In this document: in pieces, positions 33,900 to 39,304 of the stretch
Layout: each line of letters starts with the position of its first letter
Numbering within the stretch: the stretch's first letter is position 1
DNA from: Candidatus Segetimicrobium genomatis
GTDB taxonomy: Bacteria; Sysuimicrobiota; Sysuimicrobiia; Sysuimicrobiales; Kaftiobacteriaceae
Length of the DNA: 39,304 bases
Direction of reading: 5' to 3'
Assembly: GCA_005882295.1 (NCBI GenBank)
Contig: VBAI01000008.1
Span: forward strand, 1 to 39,304
Notes under the pieces: model-generated
The model's database searches: none
What the model was told of the DNA's origin: nothing
The model's input: the letters and a program-made list of their open reading frames with translations, nothing else
Position numbers and translations under genes: made by a program

Positions 33900-34049
33900 T
33901 GTCATTGCGAGGCGCGTAGCGCCGTGGCCGCGCAGGGAATTCAATTTTGTCATTGCGAGGCACGAAGTGCCGAAGCAATCTCCGGTCCGGCGCTAGATTG
34001 CTTCGCTCCACCCTGCACCATATGGTGCAGGCCTACGCTCGCAATGACA
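33900..34049. repeat. GTCATTGCGAGG palindromic repeat: one truncated and one full copy
   Basis: The full copy (33948-34049, 102 bases) begins TGTCATTGCGAGG and ends with nearly its complement (12 of 13 bases). Inside are an 11-base inverted repeat (CGAAGCAATCT 33971-33981 with 33995-34005), a small hairpin GGCAC-gaa-GTGCC (33959-33971) and a 20-base perfect palindrome (34012-34031). A truncated copy (33900-33923) repeats the first 13 bases and has GGCGC-gta-GCGCC in the hairpin position. The wording is common to dispersed repeats of many bacteria. No transposase is present. Confidence 0.75.
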
Positions 34050-34104
34050 GATTGAGTGTCTGGAGCGACGGCCCTGCCGGCGCTCGATGACAGAGGGTTG
34101 CGCC

Positions 34105-35268
34105 ATGCGTGAACTGCATGTTGCCCTAATCAGCGGCCCGCAGTATGACCGGCTGGCGCAGCTGCTGCCGGCGTTTGAGCGCCGGCATGGATACCGCGTC
34201 AGCGTCGAGGTCCAGCTGCCCCACGTCGAGTTGAACGCCCGCATGGCCGCCGACCTGGGCACTCCGCACGGGCCGTATGACCTCATCTCCACGCACACCA
34301 AGTATGCGCCGTCGCAGGCCGCGCATCTCCGCCCGCTGGATGAGCTATTAGCCGCGGAGGACCTGGCGGATTTTTTCCCGCGTGTTGTGGAGTTGTGCCG
34401 CATCAACGGGATGTTGCTGCAGCTGCCGCGGAACTTCGACGCCCGTCTGTTGTTCTATCGCGCCGATCTCATCGCCGCCCCGCAGAGCTGGGAGGACGCC
34501 GCCGCGCAGATGGCCCGCCACGCCCGCCCGGGGTTCTTTGGGTTCGCGTTTCCCGGCAGGCATTCCGGGCTGTTTGGCACCTTTTATGAACTGTTGGGGA
34601 TGGCCGGTGGGGACCTGTTCGATGCGCACCTGCGCCCCATCTTCAACGACGCCGCGGGCATCTGGGCGCTGCGGTTCTTGCACCGGCTGCACACCCTCGA
34701 CCGGGTCACCCCTCCGGACCTGCTGCAGCGCTGGTACTACGACGAGGTCTCAGAAGAATTCCGCCGGGGCCACGTGCTGATGGTCGGCGACTGGCCGGGC
34801 TTCTATGGCCTGTACAAAGACCCACAGACGTGCGCGGTGATCGAGCAGTTCGATACGGCTGTCTACCCGGCCGGCCCGGCCGGGGTGCGCAAATCCTACG
34901 CCGGCTGTCACTCATTTGCGATTCCAAAGGCCGCGCCGGATGTCCAGGGGGCGCTCCTGCTGCTTCACTATCTCATCAGTCCCGAGGTGCAGTACGTTGA
35001 GGCGTCTCGGAGCGGGCACACGCCGGTCCGCCGCACAGTGTTTGACCGGGTGAAGGGCGAGCTGCCCGAGGGCAGCCGAGACGCCCGGCGGATGGCGGCG
35101 CTGGAACGGACCATCGAGCATTACGCGATGATTCCACCAAAGTTTGCGCGCTACCCGATGGTGGAAGACATCCTGTGGTCAGGCGTGCAGCAGGCCATCA
35201 CCGGGGCGGTGACGCCCCAGGCGGCACTGCAGGCAATGGAGCGGCAGGTGGAGGAGGCGCTGCGATGA
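34105..35268 (+). CDS. Solute-binding-protein-like protein (family 1) without a signal peptide
   Basis: A 387-residue family-1 binding-protein fold (PAFERRHGYRVSVEV, LPRNFDARLLFYRADL, GHVLMVGDWPGFYGLY, LHYLISPEVQYVEASRSG). ATG 34105 has AGAGGG seven bases upstream. The protein starts MRELHVALISGPQYD, with no hydrophobic leader, and an in-frame stop at 34045-34047 excludes a hidden signal peptide upstream. It may be a cytoplasmic binding protein or have lost its leader next to the repeat. Overlaps the VOC gene (ATGA). Confidence 0.85.
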   Translation: MRELHVALISGPQYDRLAQLLPAFERRHGYRVSVEVQLPHVELNARMAADLGTPHGPYDLISTHTKYAPSQAAHLRPLDELLAAEDLADFFPRVVELCRINGMLLQLPRNFDARLLFYRADLIAAPQSWEDAAAQMARHARPGFFGFAFPGRHSGLFGTFYELLGMAGGDLFDAHLRPIFNDAAGIWALRFLHRLHTLDRVTPPDLLQRWYYDEVSEEFRRGHVLMVGDWPGFYGLYKDPQTCAVIEQFDTAVYPAGPAGVRKSYAGCHSFAIPKAAPDVQGALLLLHYLISPEVQYVEASRSGHTPVRRTVFDRVKGELPEGSRDARRMAALERTIEHYAMIPPKFARYPMVEDILWSGVQQAITGAVTPQAALQAMERQVEEALR

Positions 35269-35726
35269 TCCGGGGCCTGTGGCATGTTTCGTTCACCGTC
35301 AGCCACCTGGAACGCTCCGTGGAGTGGTACACGAAGGTGCTGGGGTTGGAGTATGTCCGCGGACAGGTGCAGGACAACGCCTACACGCGCGCGCTGGTGG
35401 GATTTCCCGACGCCCGGCTCAAGGTGGCGCAGCTGCGGATTCCCAACCTGACCATCCCGGTGTCGCGGCACCACATCGAACTGGTGGAGTACGAGCATCC
35501 CCGCGGTGCGGCGATTCAGCTCGCGACGAACTCGCCGGGGGTCGGGCACTGGGCGTTCGTCGTTGACGACATTCACGCCGAGGTCGCCCGTCTCCGAGGG
35601 CTCGGCGTCCGCTTCAAGTCTGAATCCCCGAATCTCATCACCGAGGGTGTGAACCGGGGCGGGTACACGATTTACTTCCTGGATCCGGATGGGATCACGC
35701 TGGAATTTATGCAGCCTCCCGCCTAA
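35265..35726 (+). CDS. VOC (glyoxalase)-family metalloenzyme
   Basis: A 153-residue vicinal-oxygen-chelate protein with two beta-alpha-beta-beta-beta modules. A 2-His-2-Glu metal site is seen: His7 (GLWHVSF), Glu72 (HHIELVEY), His95 (GVGHWAF) and Glu147 (ITLEFMQ). Members include glyoxalase I, epimerases and ring-cleavage dioxygenases; the reaction here is unknown. ATG 35265 overlaps the upstream stop (ATGA). Its TAA shares CTAA (35723-35726) with the convergent Gfo/Idh gene stop. Confidence 0.88.
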   Translation: MIRGLWHVSFTVSHLERSVEWYTKVLGLEYVRGQVQDNAYTRALVGFPDARLKVAQLRIPNLTIPVSRHHIELVEYEHPRGAAIQLATNSPGVGHWAFVVDDIHAEVARLRGLGVRFKSESPNLITEGVNRGGYTIYFLDPDGITLEFMQPPA

Positions 35727-36718
35727 GCACCGATCGCCCGGATAATGCGGTCGCACAGGGCCATCGTCTTCACATTGTCGGCGGCGGACGGCTGCGGTTC
35801 GGTGCCGCTGCGCAAGCACTCCAGGAAGTGCGCGACTTCCCCGACGTAGCCGTTCAGGTAGAGATCTTTGAAACCTCCCGATGCCGAAGTGTGCACCGAT
35901 GTGAGAACACGATCCTCCTCATCGATCGTCTGCCAGCGCGGATGGTCGGACGGGGCCGGGCGGTCGGTGTGGGCGACGACCCGGGCGAGGTTCTCGACCC
36001 TGGCGAAGCCGTGGGTCCCAGTCACGGTCAACTCCTCGTAGTGGCGCGTCCAGGCCGGCACGCCGGCGAAGAATAAGCCCCCAATCTCCCCGTGGTCGAA
36101 GCGGAGCGAGAAGCACTGGTCGACCTGAATCTCCCGGGTGTTGCGGAACCCGCGGACCTCGGCGACCTCCCCGAAGAGGTACCGGCACAGGTCCACGTAA
36201 TGAATCCCGCCGGTCTTGATGAACCACTCGTCGTCCCACCCCGGGCGCGACCCGATGGCGAACATCCCGTGCAGCGAGAGAGGATCGCCGAATCCCGGTT
36301 CGTGGATGGACTGCTTGATCGAGACATAGGCCGGGGCGAATCGTTTCATAAAGCCGACCATCACCGGTTTCCCGGCTCGCGCGGCAAGGCTGGCGATCTC
36401 GCCCGCTTCACGCTCATGAAGCCCGACCGGTTTCTCGGCGAAGACCGGCAGCCCCGCGCGCAGCGCCTCGCGGACCAGGCCGGCCTGTTCCTTCTCCGGC
36501 GCGATCACAAGGACGGCATCGAGGGACTCCCGGCGCAACATCTCCGCCGGGCTGGCATACGCACGCGCGGCGCCGAATTCCGCTGCGGCCGCCTGGGCGC
36601 GGTCCAGATGGCGCGCACAGACCGCGGCGATCTGAGCGCCTGCCAGTTTTGCCGCCGGGTAGATGTTAGCCCTGGCGTGCCGTCCTGTTCCGATGACGCC
36701 GATCCGCGGCTGATCCAC
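35723..36718 (-). CDS. Gfo/Idh/MocA-family oxidoreductase
   Basis: A 331-residue NAD(P)-dependent sugar or polyol dehydrogenase. The nucleotide fold starts RIGVIGTGRHA (residues 5-15); the catalytic Lys96 is in EKPVG, and His173 with Asp176 are in GGIHYVDLCRYL, the family's GGxxxD/H-type signature. Typical substrates are myo-inositol, glucose derivatives and sugar acids. GTG 36718 has GGAG eight bases upstream. It converges with the VOC gene and diverges from the CoxL-like gene; likely part of the same sugar-use system. Confidence 0.91.
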   Translation of the reverse strand: MDQPRIGVIGTGRHARANIYPAAKLAGAQIAAVCARHLDRAQAAAAEFGAARAYASPAEMLRRESLDAVLVIAPEKEQAGLVREALRAGLPVFAEKPVGLHEREAGEIASLAARAGKPVMVGFMKRFAPAYVSIKQSIHEPGFGDPLSLHGMFAIGSRPGWDDEWFIKTGGIHYVDLCRYLFGEVAEVRGFRNTREIQVDQCFSLRFDHGEIGGLFFAGVPAWTRHYEELTVTGTHGFARVENLARVVAHTDRPAPSDHPRWQTIDEEDRVLTSVHTSASGGFKDLYLNGYVGEVAHFLECLRSGTEPQPSAADNVKTMALCDRIIRAIGA

Positions 36719-36736
36719 CGTCAGCGCTCCGCTTGG

Positions 36737-36768
36737 CCCCGAAAATCCGCCAGAGCAGATTTTCGGGG
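36737..36768 (-). promoter_or_regulatory. Hairpin upstream of the Gfo/Idh gene
   Basis: A perfect 11-base stem (CCCCGAAAATC 36737-36747 with 36758-36768) and a ten-base loop in the 132-base divergent region. It lies 19 bases upstream of the Gfo/Idh start, so it may affect that gene's leader, or be a repeat-type palindrome. Confidence 0.45.
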
Positions 36769-36806
36769 ACCCGAACCAGGGTCGTACGATCCGAGAGAGA
36801 AACTGT

Positions 36807-36850
36807 GGGATAGAGGGATTATCCCTTTATCCCCGTATCCCTTTATCCCC
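36807..36850 (+). repeat. TATCCCTTTATCCCC tandem repeat with inverted arm before the CoxL-like start
   Basis: ATCCCTTTATCCC occurs twice (36821-36833 and 36837-36849), the second copy running into ATG 36851. A complementary arm, GGGATAGAGGGAT (36807-36819), can pair with either copy with one G-U. No ribosome-binding site is seen between this repeat and the start codon. Confidence 0.5.
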
Positions 36851-39112
36851 ATGTCCCGTATGACTATTTCGCGATTTCGTGGCGCCCGCGTCAAACGGAT
36901 TGAAGATCCGAACTTACTGGTGGGCCGCGGCACATTCGTCGACAATATTGCCGTGCCAGGAGTCTGGCACGTCGCGGTGGTGCGCAGTCCCCATGCGCAC
37001 GCCCGCATCCGCAAGGTGCGCGGCCTGACGAAATACGTGGTGGCCGCCCGCACCCTCGGCAGGTCCATCATGCTCCCCGGCGATATCGGCGGCGGTGCGG
37101 TGGCGCCGCATCCTGCGCTGGCAGTCGGACGGGTGCACTATGTTGGGCAGCCCGTGGCCCTGGTGCTGGGGCAGAGCCGCGAGGAGGCCGCCGACCGCGC
37201 GCAGCAGGTAGACGTCGAGTACGAACCGCTGCAGCCGGTTGTGGATCCCGAGGCAGCGCAGGACCGGCGCGCCTCGATCCTGCACCGGCGCCTGGGGACC
37301 AACGTGGCGTACCGGACGTCGTGGACACACGGAAGAGTCGCCCAGGCCTTCTTGTCCGCGGAGGTCACGATTTCGCAGCGGATCCGGCACCAGCGCATCG
37401 CCGCCATTTCCCTAGAGGGCCGGGCGGTGCTGGCGGTTCCCCCGCAGGGCCACGACAGGATCCTGACCGTCTGGTCTTCCACGCAGATGCCCCATGCGCT
37501 GCGCGACGCCCTGGAGGAACGGCTGCCGTTGCGGGGCATGCGGGTGCGCGTGATCGCTCCCGACGTGGGCGGCGGGTTTGGGGCGAAGGGGAGTATCTAT
37601 CCAGAGGAAGTGCTCGTGCCGTGGCTGGCGCTGCGGCTGCGCCGGCCGGTGAAGTGGATCGAATCCCGCCGCGAGCACCTGCAGACGATCTGCCACGGCC
37701 GGAGCCAGTTCGCCGATGTCGCGCTGGCCGCGTCGCGTGACGGCCGCATCCAGGGACTGCGGCTGCGCGTGGTGGCCGATCTCGGCGCCTATCTGATGTC
37801 GACGACCGCCGAGATCCCTCCGCTCACCCTCGAGATGGCCACCGGTCCCTACGCGATTCGACATGTCGAGGCAGAGCTGGTCGAAGTGTATACGACCAAA
37901 GTTCCCACGGGAGCGTACCGCGGGGCAGGCCGCCCTGAAGCGACGTTCTACCTGGAGCGGGCGATCGATCTTCTCGCCCGGACCCTGGGGCTCGATCCGG
38001 CACTGGTCCGGCGGCGGAACTTCATTCCGCCTGAGGCCTTTCCGTATCGCGCGCCATCGGGGGCCGTCTACGACAGCGGTGACTACGCGCGCGCCCTCGA
38101 TCGCGCCCTGGAGGTGAGTGCGTATTCCCAGTGGCGTGAGCGCCAGGCGAAGGCAAGGCAAGCGGGCCAGTACCTGGGCATTGGGCTCTCCAGTTACGTG
38201 GAGACATGCACGTACGGTTCCGATGCGTCCCGCGTCGAGCTGGACGCCCAGGGGCGCGTCACGGTGTTGAGCGGGACCTCTCCTCACGGTCAGGGGGGTG
38301 CCACAGGATTTGCGCAGCTCGTCGCCGATGCGCTGGGGCTTGAGGTGCAGCAGATCAGCGTCGTCACCGGAGACACCGCACGCATCCCGGACGGTGATGG
38401 GACGGCGGGCAGCCGGACGATGGTCGTTGGCGGCTCGGCCGTGTACCGCGCAGCGCAGCGCCTGCGGCAGTTGCTGGCGGAGCGCGCGGCCAGGCGGTTG
38501 GAGGCGTCGGTGAAAGATCTGGTCTTTGCCGGCGGGCGGATTTTTGTCGCCGGGGTACCCAGCCGCGGCGTGGCGCTGCGTGACATGGTGGGCGCCCGGC
38601 AGAAGGTGCTGCGGGCGAGTGGGCAGTACACGGTGCGGGGCTCGACGTTCCCGTTTGGCACGCACGTGGCGGTCGTCGAGGTGGATCCACAGACCGGCGA
38701 CGTCAGGTTGCTGCACCACTTCGCCGTGGACGATTGCGGGGTGGTGATCAATCCGCTACTGGTCGACGGGCAGATTCACGGAGGGGTTGCCCAGTCCATC
38801 GGCCAGGCGTTGTATGAGGCCGCGGAGTACGATGACTCCGGGCAGCTGGTGACGGGATCACTGCTGGACTACGCGATTCCCCATGCCGCGATGATTCCGC
38901 TGATCACCACCACGCGCACAGAAACGCCCTCGCCTCGCAACCCGCTCGGGGCGAAAGGCGTCGGGGAGGCGGGGACCATCGGCTCACTTCCGGCGGTCGT
39001 GAACGCCGTGATCGACGCGCTGGCGCCGTATGGCGTGCGCCATCTCGACATGCCCCTCACCCCTGCCAGGATTTGGGCTGCAACCCGGATTAAGGCCGGG
39101 ACGGGTGACTAA
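36851..39112 (+). CDS. Xanthine dehydrogenase-family molybdopterin-binding large subunit (form II CoxL-like)
   Basis: A 753-residue Mo-cofactor subunit of the xanthine dehydrogenase/aldehyde oxidase family. The start matches CoxL-type proteins (RFRGARVKRIEDPNLLVGRG). The active-site loop is AYRGAGR (residues 355-361), the form II signature, not AYRCSFR of true CO dehydrogenase. The catalytic Glu706 lies in GVGEAGTIGS. It should oxidise an aldehyde or N-heterocycle together with FeS and FAD subunits, which are not encoded here. ATG 36851 or 36860 lacks a ribosome site; an open frame back to 36092 is antisense to the Gfo/Idh gene and is rejected. Confidence 0.9.
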   Translation: MSRMTISRFRGARVKRIEDPNLLVGRGTFVDNIAVPGVWHVAVVRSPHAHARIRKVRGLTKYVVAARTLGRSIMLPGDIGGGAVAPHPALAVGRVHYVGQPVALVLGQSREEAADRAQQVDVEYEPLQPVVDPEAAQDRRASILHRRLGTNVAYRTSWTHGRVAQAFLSAEVTISQRIRHQRIAAISLEGRAVLAVPPQGHDRILTVWSSTQMPHALRDALEERLPLRGMRVRVIAPDVGGGFGAKGSIYPEEVLVPWLALRLRRPVKWIESRREHLQTICHGRSQFADVALAASRDGRIQGLRLRVVADLGAYLMSTTAEIPPLTLEMATGPYAIRHVEAELVEVYTTKVPTGAYRGAGRPEATFYLERAIDLLARTLGLDPALVRRRNFIPPEAFPYRAPSGAVYDSGDYARALDRALEVSAYSQWRERQAKARQAGQYLGIGLSSYVETCTYGSDASRVELDAQGRVTVLSGTSPHGQGGATGFAQLVADALGLEVQQISVVTGDTARIPDGDGTAGSRTMVVGGSAVYRAAQRLRQLLAERAARRLEASVKDLVFAGGRIFVAGVPSRGVALRDMVGARQKVLRASGQYTVRGSTFPFGTHVAVVEVDPQTGDVRLLHHFAVDDCGVVINPLLVDGQIHGGVAQSIGQALYEAAEYDDSGQLVTGSLLDYAIPHAAMIPLITTTRTETPSPRNPLGAKGVGEAGTIGSLPAVVNAVIDALAPYGVRHLDMPLTPARIWAATRIKAGTGD

Positions 39113-39304
39113 CGACCCGCGCGGTAGGCTACCAGCAGACCATCCCGCAGCGGGACGATAGAGCTGATCCATCCGGGATCGGAGGTAATGAGGGTGGTTA
39201 GCCGGCGGACGCCTTCGGTCTCTTCCGTCTGGTCCTTGGCGTCGAAGATCTGCCCGTGCCAGAACATGTTGTCCACGATGAGCACCCCGCCGGGGCGGAG
39301 TTTC
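39109..39304 (-). CDS. O-methyltransferase (COG4122-like), C-terminal part
   Basis: The last 64 or so codons of a class I SAM-dependent O-methyltransferase; the start lies beyond the right edge. Translating the minus strand gives LRPGGVLIVDNMFWHGQI (the strand 4 DN-x-x-W-x-G motif with the metal/SAM-side Asp) and ends IVPLRDGLLVAYRAGR. This is the typical C terminus of caffeoyl-CoA-like bacterial O-methyltransferases. The TAG stop shares CTAA (39109-39112) with the CoxL-like gene stop. Confidence 0.82.
   Translation of the reverse strand, partial: KLRPGGVLIVDNMFWHGQIFDAKDQTEETEGVRRLTTLITSDPGWISSIVPLRDGLLVAYRAGR

Noticed and set aside
36092-36850. In-frame extension upstream of the CoxL-like gene
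   Set aside because: It is antisense to the Gfo/Idh gene and does not resemble any CoxL N terminus; the family start fits ATG 36851 or 36860.
36851-39112. Aerobic carbon monoxide dehydrogenase
   Set aside because: The loop is AYRGAGR (form II), not AYRCSFR, and no coxM or coxS gene is adjacent.

Overview
The window is a gene-dense, GC-rich bacterial chromosome segment with no gene-free stretch longer than 300 bases. Genes start with ATG or GTG, often behind good AGGAGG-type ribosome-binding sites, and many neighbours overlap as ATGA or GTGA, so most clusters are tightly coupled operons. I see no rRNA, tRNA, CRISPR array, transposase or phage gene. The content (dnaB with an intein, FabI, homoserine dehydrogenase, several ABC importers, a form II CoxL-like molybdoenzyme) fits a free-living heterotroph that takes up peptides and sugars. 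The phylum cannot be fixed from the sequence alone; an uncultured, high-GC, non-proteobacterial lineage is my guess.

Layout. 1-935: the 3' end of replicative helicase dnaB, interrupted by an endonuclease-free intein. 980-1852: an EamA exporter. 1871-5334 (minus): an operon of MBL-fold hydrolase, enoyl-ACP reductase FabI and an M3 oligopeptidase, divergent from 5448-8898 (plus), a peptide-type ABC importer (binding protein and two permeases, no ATPases). 8943-9943: an alpha/beta hydrolase and a divergent 74-residue membrane protein. 9948-12977 (minus): a coupled three-gene export-type ABC operon (NEW3-domain surface protein, ATPase, ABC-2 permease). 13139-16830: an MFS transporter, a FAD amine/amino-acid oxidase and a ChrA-type transporter. 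17095-20928: a SPOR-domain protein, a secreted EEP nuclease and homoserine dehydrogenase. 20925-23301: Rid protein and cupin (minus), B3/B4 domain protein, and a membrane protein. 

23530-35726 is the most interesting part: a sugar-use locus. A PfkB kinase and a transaldolase-like aldolase (minus) diverge from a FucI-like isomerase, an AraB-like kinase, a sugar ABC importer whose two permeases both carry extra membrane segments, an aldo-keto reductase and an SDR. After a palindromic repeat come a second binding protein without a signal peptide and a VOC metalloenzyme. A Gfo/Idh/MocA dehydrogenase follows on the other strand. The set implies uptake of a sugar or sugar acid followed by isomerisation, phosphorylation and aldol cleavage, with a possible parallel oxidative route; the substrate is unknown. 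The window closes with a form II CoxL-like large subunit without its partner subunits, and the 3' end of an O-methyltransferase gene.

Non-coding structure is rich: several long perfect hairpins, a dispersed-type GTCATTGCGAGG repeat with compensatory base changes between its two copies, and GGGGACnGTCCCC-type palindromes at two sites.
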